Positions 8,124 to 15,451 are shown, counted from the stretch's first letter. The stretch is 34,042 nt of DNA from Clostridia bacterium (GCA_017548045.1 JAFYNR010000052.1:1-34042), one strand, 5' to 3'. Made by a program: numbers and translations. The notes: generated by a model from the sequence alone, not told the origin.

Positions 8124-8540
8124 TCAGTATTTCTTTCTGAGTTTAAGATTAACCGCAACGGTTCCCCCTGCCGCACCCGCAAGAATCATAATGCCTGCCA
8201 GAATAAACAGACCCGAGCCTGCTTTATTGCCGTTAACAACAAAAAGCACCGAAGAACATAAAAGCGACGATATAAGACCCGAAAGTGCACCGTAAGCAAC
8301 ACCCTTTTGCTTTATGGGTCTGACGGCGGCAAAGCCTCCTGCAACACCCGACAACAGAGCAAAGGCTATGCCAACCGGAACGTACAGCGTACTTTTTGTA
8401 CCGTTTTTCAGGGAGAAAAGCGCAAACAGTGCAAGAAAAGCAAAAAACATTACCGCCGAAACCGCAGACCCCACAAATATTCTTACGTAATTATTACTGC
8501 TTGCCTCTTTTCTTCTTGTGCTTTTATTTTTACCCGACAT
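8124..8540 (-). CDS. TIGR04086-type four-helix membrane protein
   Basis: This is a 138-residue integral membrane protein. After a basic N-terminus (SGKNKSTRRKE) there are four hydrophobic helices (about 22-44, 52-70, 80-103 and 108-130), with small-residue rich stretches such as GVAGGFAAV and MILAGAAGGTVAV. The tail KLRKKY is basic. Size, topology and position directly downstream of yajC match the uncharacterised TIGR04086 family of Firmicutes. No function is known. The start ATG at 8540 is preceded by AGAGGAG, which lies inside a strong hairpin. In many Clostridia this family sits beside the SCIFF peptide and its radical SAM maturase; neither is present here, and a lipoprotein follows instead. 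Confidence 0.75.
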   Translation of the reverse strand: MSGKNKSTRRKEASSNNYVRIFVGSAVSAVMFFAFLALFALFSLKNGTKSTLYVPVGIAFALLSGVAGGFAAVRPIKQKGVAYGALSGLISSLLCSSVLFVVNGNKAGSGLFILAGIMILAGAAGGTVAVNLKLRKKY

Positions 8541-8589
8541 AAAAAAACTCCTCTCATATTACGGCTAATCCAATAATATGAAAGGAGTT
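8541..8589 (-). terminator. Terminator/attenuator-like hairpin containing the SD of the next gene
   Basis: On the minus strand 8589-8574 pairs with 8561-8546 over 16 bp (one U-G wobble, loop of 12), followed by seven U residues ending at the ATG of the TIGR04086-type gene. The 3' arm contains that gene's SD, AGAGGAG. The hairpin starts 14 bases after the yajC stop. It looks like an intrinsic terminator and also hides the SD. Confidence 0.75.
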
Positions 8590-8603
8590 AATTATTTATT
8601 CAA

Positions 8604-9068
8604 TCAAGAATCAAAGGTATCGTCTTTTTTCTTTGTCTTCTTTCTCTTTGCCTTGCTGTTTTCAGCAGCTTCTTCCATCTTCTTCTGCTTTTCAGCTTCA
8701 GCAGCAGCTTTTGCAGCTTCTCTTTCAGCAGCAGCTTTTTCGTCAGCAGTGTTGTTTGTTGAGATAGCCCACTTGGCAATCTTCATCTTGTTTCTGTCTG
8801 CGCCTGTTTCGATGATAAGAGAATCTTCCTTAACGGTGATAACTCTGCCCATAATTCCGCCGATTGTTGTGATTTCATCACCAATCTGAACGTTGTCACG
8901 CTTAGCCTGCTCTTCCTTCTGCTTTTTCTTCTGTGAACGGTTCATAAAGAACATCATAAGAACCATAACACCGATCATTATGATGAAAGTCCACTGATTG
9001 CCGCCTGCTGCGGTTGATGTGCCGCCTGCTGCACCGCCCATAGGAGCAAGTAAGTAAATAAGATTCAT
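8604..9068 (-). CDS. yajC: Preprotein translocase subunit YajC
   Basis: YajC is the small accessory subunit of the Sec holotranslocon. After a short extracytoplasmic Gly/Ala-rich N-terminus (APMGGAAGGTSTAAGG) there is one transmembrane helix (WTFIIMIGVMVLMMFFM, about residues 25-42). The family signature follows: NRSQKKKQKEEQAKRDNVQIGDEITTIGGIMGRV and a small beta domain. The last 45 residues are an Ala/Glu/Lys-rich charged helix, longer than in many YajC proteins. The ATG at 9068 is chosen because GGAGG lies 8 bases upstream; a longer frame from 9095 has no such site. It has its own promoter and is followed by an attenuator-like hairpin. secD and secF are not in the window. Confidence 0.92.
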   Translation of the reverse strand: MNLIYLLAPMGGAAGGTSTAAGGNQWTFIIMIGVMVLMMFFMNRSQKKKQKEEQAKRDNVQIGDEITTIGGIMGRVITVKEDSLIIETGADRNKMKIAKWAISTNNTADEKAAAEREAAKAAAEAEKQKKMEEAAENSKAKRKKTKKKDDTFDS

Positions 9069-9084
9069 TAGAATAACCTCCAAA

Positions 9085-9126
9085 GTATAATGCAAACATT
9101 ATACAGTAATCAAATCAAATATGCAA
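9085..9126 (-). promoter_or_regulatory. yajC promoter with an operator-like palindrome
   Basis: TTGCAT (9121-9126), 17 bases, TATAAT (9098-9103) on the minus strand. The -10 lies inside the inverted repeat GTATAATG/CATTATAC (9085-9092 and 9097-9104, 4-base spacer), which spans the -10 and start point, as a repressor operator would. Confidence 0.7.
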
Positions 9127-9155
9127 TAGCTAAATCAAAAATTATTTTTTATAAA

Positions 9156-10286
9156 TCAGATGCGTGTATCAAGCAAATCCACATTTTCGTTACGGAATTG
9201 CTCAAACGTGCCGTTATCAAGAGCGTCACGTATATCCTGCATCAGCATATTATAGAAGTGAAGATTATGCATTACGCAAAGCCGCATTGCAAGCATTTCC
9301 TTCGCTTTGAAAAGATGGCGGATATATGCCCTTGAAAACTTTGAACAAACGGGACAGTTGCATTCGGGGTCAATTGGCTGTGAGTCTCGCTCATACTTTT
9401 TGTTATTGAGGTTTATGATGCCCTTCTTTGTGAAAAGATGACCGTGCCTTGCATTTCTGCTGGGCATAACGCAGTCAAACAAATCCACGCCTCTGTGAAC
9501 CGCTTCAATGATGTTGCCGGGAGTACCGACACCCATAAGATAACGGATTTTATCGGCAGGCATATGAGGCTCAACCGCCGAAATAATTCGGTACATATCC
9601 TCCTTGGGTTCACCAACCGCAAGACCGCCGATTGCATAGCCGTCAAGGTCAAGCTCAGCAATCTGCTTCATGTTTTCAACACGGAGGTCGTCATACGTGC
9701 TGCCCTGATTAATACCGAAAAGAAGCTGGTTTTTGTTGATTGTATCGGGAAGAGAATTAAGCCTTTTCATCTCTACCTTACAGCGTTCAAGCCATCTTAC
9801 GGTTCTTTCGCAGGATTGCTTTGCATATTCGTATTTTGCAGGGTTTTCAACACATTCATCAAAAGCCATAGCTATTGTCGAGCCCAGATTCGACTGAATC
9901 TGCATACTCTCCTCGGGGCCCATAAAAATATGCTTTCCGTCAACGTGAGACTGAAAATTAACGCCTTCTTCATTGATTTTACGAAGGGATGCAAGTGAAA
10001 AAACCTGAAATCCGCCGCTGTCTGTAAGAATAGGTCCGTCCCAACCCGTAAACTTGTGAAGTCCGCCCATATCGCGAACAAGGCCGTCACCGGGACGCAC
10101 GTGAAGATGATAGGTGTTTGAAAGCATAACCTGACAACCGATTTCTTTCAGATCGGTTGAGGAAAGCGCACCCTTGATGGCGCCGCAGGTGGCAACGTTC
10201 ATAAATGCGGGAGTCTGCACCGTACCGTGAACGGTAACAAATTCTCCGCGTCTTGCATTTCCTTCTTTTTTGATAAGTTTGTACAT
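9156..10286 (-). CDS. tgt: Queuine/preQ1 tRNA-ribosyltransferase
   Basis: Tgt exchanges guanine-34 for preQ1 in tRNAs with GUN anticodons. The sequence carries LTDSGGFQVFSL (substrate-binding Asp, about residues 89-100), GINQGSTYDDLR, IGGLAVGEP, the nucleophile region LFDCVMPSRNARHG (about 265-278) and the C-terminal zinc site CNCPVC...H (about 305-340). The 376-residue length is normal. It starts at ATG 10286 with GGAG upstream, only 3 bases after the queA stop, so queA-tgt form an operon. The genes making preQ1 (queCDEF) are not in the window; preQ1 may come from salvage or another locus. Confidence 0.97.
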   Translation of the reverse strand: MYKLIKKEGNARRGEFVTVHGTVQTPAFMNVATCGAIKGALSSTDLKEIGCQVMLSNTYHLHVRPGDGLVRDMGGLHKFTGWDGPILTDSGGFQVFSLASLRKINEEGVNFQSHVDGKHIFMGPEESMQIQSNLGSTIAMAFDECVENPAKYEYAKQSCERTVRWLERCKVEMKRLNSLPDTINKNQLLFGINQGSTYDDLRVENMKQIAELDLDGYAIGGLAVGEPKEDMYRIISAVEPHMPADKIRYLMGVGTPGNIIEAVHRGVDLFDCVMPSRNARHGHLFTKKGIINLNNKKYERDSQPIDPECNCPVCSKFSRAYIRHLFKAKEMLAMRLCVMHNLHFYNMLMQDIRDALDNGTFEQFRNENVDLLDTRI

Positions 10287-10289
10287 AGT

Positions 10290-11321
10290 TTATTCTCCGT
10301 AAAATACGCAGGCATCACCGAAACTGAAAAATCTGTATTTTTCTTCAACGGCAATTTTATATGCGTTCATTGTGTTTTCGTAGCCGCAGAATGCACTGAC
10401 AAGCATTATAAGCGTGCTTTCGGGAAGATGGAAATTCGTAACAAGACAGTCGATACATTTGAACTCATATCCGGGATAAATAAATATATTTGTCCAGCCG
10501 TCATCCTCACAGATTTCGCCTCTGAAGGCTGCAACGGATTCAAGAGTTCTGCAGCAGGTTGTTCCCACAGCAAAAACTCTGCCTCCGCCTGCTTTCGTTC
10601 TGTTTATAAGTTCTGCAGTTTCGGCAGGAAGATGATAATGCTCGGAATGCATATGATGTTCTTCAATATTATCTGCCTTGACAGGTCTGAAAGTACCCAA
10701 TCCTACGTGGAGAGTCACAAAGCCGATTTCAACGCCCATTGACTTGATTTTTTCCATAAGCTCGGGTGTGAAATGAAGCCCTGCCGTAGGTGCGGCGGCA
10801 CTGCCCTGCTCCTTGGCATAAACGGTCTGATAGCGTTCCTTATCCTCAAGTCTTTCGGTTATGTAGTGAGGCAATGGCATTTCGCCAACCTTATCAATAA
10901 CTTCAAAAAAGTTGCCTTCAAACCCGAACTTTGCAATGCGGTTGCCGTCTGCAAGAACCTCAATGATTTCTGCTGTCAGAATACCGCCTGCAAAGGTAAA
11001 TTTATGACCTACCCTTGCCTTTTTTCCGGGACCTGTAATTACCTCCCAGGTATCGGCACTTCTCTGATTGAGCAGAAGAAATTCAACAACGGAACCTGTA
11101 TCAATTCTTTCACCGTACATTCTTGCAGGCAGAACTCTGGTATTGTTGAGAATAAGGCAGTCGCCCGGTCTGAAATAATCGGTTATATCCCTGAATATTC
11201 TGTGAGAAAGCTCACCCGTCTTTCTGTTGACCGCAAGCATTCTTGAACTGTCACGGGGTTCAACGGGTATCTGTGCAATCAGTTCTTTGGGTAAATCATA
11301 ATAAAAATCGCTTCTTTTCAT
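10290..11321 (-). CDS. queA: S-adenosylmethionine:tRNA ribosyltransferase-isomerase
   Basis: QueA transfers the ribosyl moiety of SAM onto preQ1-34 to give epoxyqueuosine. The 343-residue protein shows the family motifs [24 protein letters not shown] at its start (here quoted in parts: [10 protein letters not shown] and PRDSSRML), [29 protein letters not shown] and [10 protein letters not shown], plus the C-terminal [18 protein letters not shown]. The ATG at 11321 has GAGG 6 bases upstream; a TTG at 11333 is in frame but badly spaced. It heads the queA-tgt operon and has a strong promoter facing the asd promoter. Confidence 0.97.
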   Translation of the reverse strand: MKRSDFYYDLPKELIAQIPVEPRDSSRMLAVNRKTGELSHRIFRDITDYFRPGDCLILNNTRVLPARMYGERIDTGSVVEFLLLNQRSADTWEVITGPGKKARVGHKFTFAGGILTAEIIEVLADGNRIAKFGFEGNFFEVIDKVGEMPLPHYITERLEDKERYQTVYAKEQGSAAAPTAGLHFTPELMEKIKSMGVEIGFVTLHVGLGTFRPVKADNIEEHHMHSEHYHLPAETAELINRTKAGGGRVFAVGTTCCRTLESVAAFRGEICEDDGWTNIFIYPGYEFKCIDCLVTNFHLPESTLIMLVSAFCGYENTMNAYKIAVEEKYRFFSFGDACVFYGE

Positions 11322-11374
11322 TAAAAACCTCAAAATTCTCTCAAAAAATCCAATATATTTGTATAAATAATCAT

Positions 11375-11403
11375 TTGATTTATATTGCCGTATGTGTTAT
11401 TAT
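11375..11403 (+). promoter_or_regulatory. Candidate promoter of the asd-dapA-dapB-ACT operon
   Basis: TTGATT (11375-11380), 17 bases, TATTAT (11398-11403) on the plus strand. Its -10 region abuts the -10 of the opposing queA promoter, so the two are face to face and could exclude one another. The leader of about 75 bases is too short for a lysine riboswitch, and none is seen. Confidence 0.45.
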
Positions 11404-11405
11404 CT

Positions 11406-11434
11406 ATAATATTATTGTGAGAAGTTTTTGTCAA
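11406..11434 (-). promoter_or_regulatory. queA-tgt promoter
   Basis: TTGACA (11429-11434), 17 bases, TATTAT (11406-11411) on the minus strand. The leader to the queA start is about 80 bases and A/T-rich. No preQ1 riboswitch was recognised in it. Confidence 0.75.
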
Positions 11435-11487
11435 GGCGCATATTCCACAAAAATTTGAACAGATTATCCGAAAAGAGGTTAAAACTT

Positions 11488-12579
11488 ATGAAGAATTACA
11501 AAGTCGGCATCGTCGGCGCAACAGGTATGGTAGGTCAGAGATTTGCTACTCTTCTTGACAATCACCCCTGGTTTGATGTTACGGTTCTCGCGGCAAGCCC
11601 CCGTTCAGCAGGCAAAAAATATAAGGATGCCGTAGGCAGCAAATGGTGTATGGCAACGAATATCCCCGAAAAGATGGCTGATATCGTTGTTATGGACGCA
11701 ACAGCAGATATTGAAAAAATCGCCGCATCGGTTGATTTCATTTTCTGCGCGGTTGATATGAAAAAGGACGAAATCAAAGCACTTGAAGAAGCATACGCAA
11801 AGGCAGAGTGTCCCGTTGTTTCAAACAACAGTGCTCACAGAATGACTCCCGACGTTCCCATGATTGTTCCCGAGCTCAACACAGACCACGCCAAAATCAT
11901 TGAATCACAGAGAAAGCGCCTGGGCACCGAAAGAGGATTCATTTCAGTTAAATCAAACTGCTCGCTTCAGAGCTATGTTCCCGCACTTTACCCCCTCAAC
12001 AAGTTCGGCGTAAAGGATGTTCTTGTTTGCACATACCAGGCAATTTCAGGTGCAGGTAAAACCTTTGACACTTGGCCCGAAATGGTTGATAACGTAATCC
12101 CCTACATCGGCGGCGAAGAAGAAAAATCAGAAAAAGAGCCTCTTAAAATCTGGGGTGAAATCGTAGGCGACGAAATCGTTCCCGCAAAGTCACCCAACTT
12201 CACTGCACAGTGCCTTCGCGTTCCCGCATCAGACGGTCATATGGCAGCAGTGTTCGTAAGATTTGAAAATAAACCCTCAATGGAAGAAATGAAAGAAATC
12301 TGGAAAGAGTTCAAGGGATATCCCCAGGAAGCCGAGCTTCCCAGCGCACCCAAGCAGTTCCTCAATTACTTTGAGGAGGATAACCTTCCCCAGACAAAGC
12401 TCCAGAGAAACCTTGAAAACGGTATGGCTGTATCAATCGGCCGTCTCAGAGAAGATACACAGTACGACTATAAATTCGTTTGCCTTTCACACAACACACT
12501 GAGAGGTGCCGCAGGCGGTGCTGTTCTTATGGCTGAACAGCTTTGCGCCCAGGGCTATATCACACCCAAATCAAACTGA
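11488..12579 (+). CDS. asd: Aspartate-semialdehyde dehydrogenase (archaeal/fungal-type)
   Basis: Asd reduces aspartyl phosphate to aspartate semialdehyde, the branch point to lysine/diaminopimelate and threonine/methionine. The N-terminal Rossmann motif is VGIVGATGMVGQRF (residues 6-19). The catalytic cysteine is C158 in SVKSNCSLQ, and the active-site His lies in RVPASDGHMAAVF. The 363-residue length and the SNCSLQ form of the active site fit the archaeal/fungal-like subfamily rather than the shorter enzyme of Bacillus. The ATG at 11488 has GAGG upstream; an in-frame start at 11428 would lie in the promoter region and is rejected. It is the first gene of a lysine/DAP operon, with dapA starting 16 bases after its stop. 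Confidence 0.96.
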   Translation: MKNYKVGIVGATGMVGQRFATLLDNHPWFDVTVLAASPRSAGKKYKDAVGSKWCMATNIPEKMADIVVMDATADIEKIAASVDFIFCAVDMKKDEIKALEEAYAKAECPVVSNNSAHRMTPDVPMIVPELNTDHAKIIESQRKRLGTERGFISVKSNCSLQSYVPALYPLNKFGVKDVLVCTYQAISGAGKTFDTWPEMVDNVIPYIGGEEEKSEKEPLKIWGEIVGDEIVPAKSPNFTAQCLRVPASDGHMAAVFVRFENKPSMEEMKEIWKEFKGYPQEAELPSAPKQFLNYFEEDNLPQTKLQRNLENGMAVSIGRLREDTQYDYKFVCLSHNTLRGAAGGAVLMAEQLCAQGYITPKSN

Positions 12580-12595
12580 TGAAAGGAGTCAGACA

Positions 12596-13486
12596 ATGAA
12601 GCAGACTGTATTTACCGGCGCAGGCGTTGCTATCGTTACTCCCTTTACAAAAGACAATAAAATCAACTACGATAAGCTCGCTGAGCTTCTTGAATTCCAG
12701 ATTGTCAACAAAACCGACGCAATCATTATTTGCGGAACAACAGGCGAAGGCTCAACTCTTGACCACGAAGAACACTCAAACGCAATCAAGTTCACCGTTG
12801 ACGTTGTAAACAAGAGAATTCCCGTTATCGCAGGTACGGGAAGCAACGACACAAACTACGCTGTCAAGCTTTCAAACGAAGCTGAAAAGGCAGGTGTTGA
12901 CGCTCTCCTTTCAGTTACTCCCTACTATAACAAAACCTCTCAGAGAGGTCTTGTTCAGCATTTCAACTATATTGCAGACAGAGTAAGCGTTCCCATCATC
13001 CTCTATAACGTTCCTTCAAGAACTGGCGTAAATATTCTTCCCGAAACCTACCTTGAGCTTTCAAAGCACGAAAGAATTGTGGGCACAAAGGAGGCTAACG
13101 GGGATATTTCATCCGTTGCAAGAACAATCGCTCTCTGCGGTGAGGATTTCTCCGTTTACTCAGGTAACGATGATCAGGTTACCGCGCTTATGTCGTTGGG
13201 CGGCAAGGGTTCAATTTCAGTGCTTTCAAACATCGCACCCGAAGTTGCACACAATATTCCCGCACTTTATCTTGAAGGCAAATACGAAGAAAGCCGTAAG
13301 CTTCAGCTTGAATACATCGACCTTTGCCACGACCTTTTCATTGACGTTAACCCCATTCCCGTTAAAGAAGCAATGAATATGATGGGTATGGATGTAGGCG
13401 ATTGCAGACTTCCCCTTTACAGTATGACCGACGCCGCAAGAGAAACACTCAGAAATACACTTGCAAGACACGGACTTGTAAAGTAA
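12596..13486 (+). CDS. dapA: 4-hydroxy-tetrahydrodipicolinate synthase
   Basis: DapA condenses pyruvate with aspartate semialdehyde, the first committed step to DAP and lysine, and in spore formers also to dipicolinate. This 296-residue copy has every key residue: GTTGE (47-51), Tyr137 and Arg142 in YNVPSRTG, and the Schiff-base Lys165 in VGTKEA. AAAGGAG precedes the ATG at 12596. It lies between asd and dapB, which supports the assignment. The keto-acid binding set is intact, in contrast to the paralogue at 28.4-29.3 kb. Confidence 0.97.
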   Translation: MKQTVFTGAGVAIVTPFTKDNKINYDKLAELLEFQIVNKTDAIIICGTTGEGSTLDHEEHSNAIKFTVDVVNKRIPVIAGTGSNDTNYAVKLSNEAEKAGVDALLSVTPYYNKTSQRGLVQHFNYIADRVSVPIILYNVPSRTGVNILPETYLELSKHERIVGTKEANGDISSVARTIALCGEDFSVYSGNDDQVTALMSLGGKGSISVLSNIAPEVAHNIPALYLEGKYEESRKLQLEYIDLCHDLFIDVNPIPVKEAMNMMGMDVGDCRLPLYSMTDAARETLRNTLARHGLVK

Positions 13487-13503
13487 TCAAGAGGTAATCC
13501 GAA

Positions 13504-14265
13504 ATGACAGGAATTTTATTAAGCGGCTGTAACGGAAAAATGGGCAAAGCAGTTACAAGGTGTGTTGCGGAAAGCTCAGATTGCGAAATCGCAGGCGGTA
13601 TTGATATTTTTACCGAGGCTTCTGCAGGCTACCCCGTTTTTTCGGCACCCGCCAACGTAACAAACGATATTACAGAAAAGATTGACGTAATCATTGATTT
13701 TTCAAACCCCGCCGCACTGTCGGGTCTGCTTGAATATGCGGTCAAGAATTCAATTCCTGCCGTTATTTCAACTACCGGTCTCAGTGATTCGCAAATCAAT
13801 CTTATAAGGGATGCATCTAAAAAGATACCCGTATTTTTCAGCGCCAATATGTCACTGGGCGTAAACCTTGTGTGTGAGCTGGCAAAGAAAGCGGCAAACG
13901 TTCTCGGTGATTCTTTTGATATTGAAATTGTGGAAATGCACCACAATCAGAAAATTGATGCCCCCAGCGGCACAGCCCTTATGATTGCAGATTCCATTAA
14001 AGAAGAACTTGATGACGGCGTTGTATACGAATATGACCGCCACTCAAAGCGTGAAAAAAGAACCAAAAAGGAAATCGGTATTCACGCAGTAAGAGGCGGC
14101 ACAATAACCGGTGAGCATCAGGTAATATTTGCAGGTCTTGATGAGATTATCACAATCTCCCACTCCGCAAGAAGCAAAGAGCTTTTTGCAACAGGTGCCG
14201 TCAGTGCGGCAAAATTTATCTGCGGCAAGCCTGCGGGACTTTATAAAATGTCAGATATGCTTTAA
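13504..14265 (+). CDS. dapB: 4-hydroxy-tetrahydrodipicolinate reductase
   Basis: DapB reduces the DapA product to tetrahydrodipicolinate with NAD(P)H. The 253-residue protein has the dinucleotide motif SGCNGKMGKAV (residues 7-17), the ISTTGLSD loop, and the catalytic/substrate signature EMHHNQKIDAPSGTAL (about 146-161). AAGAGGT precedes the ATG at 13504, 17 bases after the dapA stop. It belongs to the asd-dapA-dapB-ACT operon, which supplies peptidoglycan DAP, lysine and, in the sporulating cell, dipicolinate. Confidence 0.97.
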   Translation: MTGILLSGCNGKMGKAVTRCVAESSDCEIAGGIDIFTEASAGYPVFSAPANVTNDITEKIDVIIDFSNPAALSGLLEYAVKNSIPAVISTTGLSDSQINLIRDASKKIPVFFSANMSLGVNLVCELAKKAANVLGDSFDIEIVEMHHNQKIDAPSGTALMIADSIKEELDDGVVYEYDRHSKREKRTKKEIGIHAVRGGTITGEHQVIFAGLDEIITISHSARSKELFATGAVSAAKFICGKPAGLYKMSDML

Positions 14266-14281
14266 TCAGCGGAGGAATAAA

Positions 14282-14740
14282 ATGAAGCTTGTTGATAATA
14301 TTTTCGTAACCGAAGACGTAACACTCTTTTCACTGTGCGATGCACCTGCCGATATTGAACATATGGCAGAGGTTTTCAAAATGATTGCAGACGCAGGAAT
14401 TGACGTTGATATGATTTCTCAGTTTCCTTCAAGCGGCTCAGGCTCGGGCTTTTCGTTCACCGTAAACGATAAAGATTTCGTTCCCGTTCTTTCAATCGCC
14501 TCAGAGCTTCGCACAAGATCCCCGAAAACAAAAATCAGCGTAAGCAGCGGCAACTGTAAAATCACCGTCAGCGGTGAAGAAATGCGCGGCACTCCCGGTG
14601 TATCGGCAAGAATATTCAAAGCCACGGCAAGCGTCAATGCGGATGTAAGAATGATTACCACATCCGAAATCGAAATATCTCTGCTTGTTGTTAAATCCGA
14701 CGTTGATAACGTAATTGAAGCAATCAAAGCTGAATTCTGA
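14282..14740 (+). CDS. Stand-alone aspartokinase-type ACT regulatory protein
   Basis: This is a 152-residue protein of two ACT domains without a kinase domain. The first (about 12-75) has VTLFSLCDAPADIEHMAEVF and FSFTV. The second (about 84-152) has GTPGVSARIFKATASVNADV and MITTSEIEISLLV, the arrangement of the C-terminal regulatory half of aspartokinase (ThrA/LysC class). The size equals the beta subunit that Bacillus LysC makes from an internal start. GGAGG precedes the ATG at 14282, 16 bases after dapB. As last gene of the operon it most likely senses lysine or threonine and controls an aspartokinase encoded elsewhere in trans. That role is inferred; it could instead regulate another enzyme of the pathway. 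Confidence 0.85.
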   Translation: MKLVDNIFVTEDVTLFSLCDAPADIEHMAEVFKMIADAGIDVDMISQFPSSGSGSGFSFTVNDKDFVPVLSIASELRTRSPKTKISVSSGNCKITVSGEEMRGTPGVSARIFKATASVNADVRMITTSEIEISLLVVKSDVDNVIEAIKAEF

Positions 14741-14744
14741 AAGC

Positions 14745-14775
14745 AAAAGCCGACCCTATTCGGGTCGGCTTTTTT
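14745..14775. terminator. Bidirectional intrinsic terminator of the dap operon and the small ORF
   Basis: AAAAGCCGACCC (14745-14756) pairs with GGGTCGGCTTTT (14762-14773) around a 5-base loop. A run of T follows on the plus strand, and TTTTGCTTTC on the minus strand. It lies directly behind the ACT gene and about 15 bases behind the stop of the convergent 45-aa ORF. Confidence 0.9.
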
Positions 14776-14788
14776 CATAAGTCTTAAA

Positions 14789-14926
14789 TCAGAAAGGCAT
14801 GGGAATACCAGCAAAGATTGCTGCAAGTGAATTCTTAACGATTTCAACAATACCTGCTGCTTCTGCTTCGTTAACGTAAGCAAGAATCTTCTCAACCATT
14901 GCAAGGATCTCAGTTACAAATTCCAT
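14789..14926 (-). CDS. Small 45-residue acidic helical protein of unknown function
   Basis: An ORF of 45 codons starts at ATG 14926 with AGGAGG nine bases upstream, the best SD in the area, and ends in TGA at 14789. It begins MEFVTEILAMVEKILAYV and ends GIVEIVKNSLAAIFAGIPMP plus F. It has six Glu and two Lys, no Cys, no signal peptide and no charged tail, and should form two amphipathic helices (about 2-23 and 25-40). It has a promoter (TTGACT/TATGAT) and shares the terminator of the dap operon, so it is a complete monocistronic unit. Size, acidity and the IVxIVxN pattern recall the beta-type phenol-soluble modulins of staphylococci, but this is pattern resemblance only. No immunity or transporter gene is adjacent. 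A regulatory or membrane-associated peptide is an alternative. Confidence 0.7.
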   Translation of the reverse strand: MEFVTEILAMVEKILAYVNEAEAAGIVEIVKNSLAAIFAGIPMPF

Positions 14927-14972
14927 TGTATTTGTCCTCCTGTTTAATTTTTACAGTGTTAACTGCAATATA

Positions 14973-15002
14973 ATCATACATCAGAAAACCACTTTAAGTC
15001 AA
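14973..15002 (-). promoter_or_regulatory. Promoter of the 45-aa small ORF
   Basis: TTGACT (14997-15002), 18 bases, TATGAT (14973-14978) on the minus strand, giving a leader of about 40 bases before the AGGAGG site. Confidence 0.55.
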
Positions 15003-15051
15003 CACTCGACAGATATACAAAATTAGTTCTTTGTCTAAAACAATACACTTT

Positions 15052-15372
15052 TTAGCGTTTTTGTTCAAGCATATCCATAATTGCTCGTTTTCCCGTTACC
15101 CCTACACTTCTGTTTTTAATACAGCCGTTTTCCATAACGACAAGTGTGGGAATGGTCATTATTCCGAATTTTTGAGCAAGTGCGGTTTCCGATTCAACGT
15201 TAACCTTGCATACCTTCACTTTGTCGGATACGTCCTGGGCAACATCCTCAATTATGGGCGAAAGCATTTTGCAGGGCGCACACCAATCCGCAAAGAAATC
15301 TATGAGCACCGTGCCGTCAAAATTCTCAATTTCTTTTGAATAACTGTCATCGGTAACGTAAAATATTTTCAT
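15052..15372 (-). CDS. trxA: Thioredoxin
   Basis: This is a cytoplasmic dithiol oxidoreductase of 106 residues. The active site is WCAPC (residues 30-34) in DFFADWCAPCKM, and the cis-proline loop MTIPTLVV follows at about 72-79. Gly/Ala variation at the middle position of the active site is common and not expected to abolish activity. The ATG at 15372 has GGAAAGAAG upstream; the in-frame extension to 15405 lies within a hairpin and is not needed. It follows the SipL-like gene on the same strand after about 80 bases. No thioredoxin reductase is nearby. Confidence 0.95.
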   Translation of the reverse strand: MKIFYVTDDSYSKEIENFDGTVLIDFFADWCAPCKMLSPIIEDVAQDVSDKVKVCKVNVESETALAQKFGIMTIPTLVVMENGCIKNRSVGVTGKRAIMDMLEQKR

Positions 15373-15382
15373 ATCTTCTTTC

Positions 15383-15443
15383 CTTCCCTCGGTATTTTTC
15401 TGCATTATTTTTTGAGTAATACAGACTTTTATACCGAAGGAAG
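15383..15443 (-). promoter_or_regulatory. Long hairpin in front of the thioredoxin SD
   Basis: In the minus-strand RNA 15443-15431 pairs with 15395-15383 (13 bp), and inside it 15423-15417 pairs with 15407-15401 (7 bp). Both non-Watson-Crick positions are U-G pairs on this strand but would be C-A mismatches on the other, which favours an RNA structure read in the trx direction. The 3' arm touches the GGAAGG part of the trx SD. There is no U tract, so it is not a normal terminator. Confidence 0.5.
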
Positions 15444-15451
15444 CTTATTTT

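Noticed and set aside
11404-11487. Lysine riboswitch in front of asd
   Set aside because: The leader is too short and shows none of the expected helices.
14419-14904. 161-codon minus-strand ORF
   Set aside because: It overlaps the ACT gene, the terminator and the 45-aa ORF in other frames and has no SD. The 45-aa ORF has the AGGAGG.
14789-14926. The small ORF as a SCIFF-type ranthipeptide precursor
   Set aside because: SCIFF peptides are about 45 residues but contain six cysteines and sit by a radical SAM enzyme; this peptide has no cysteine and no such neighbour.
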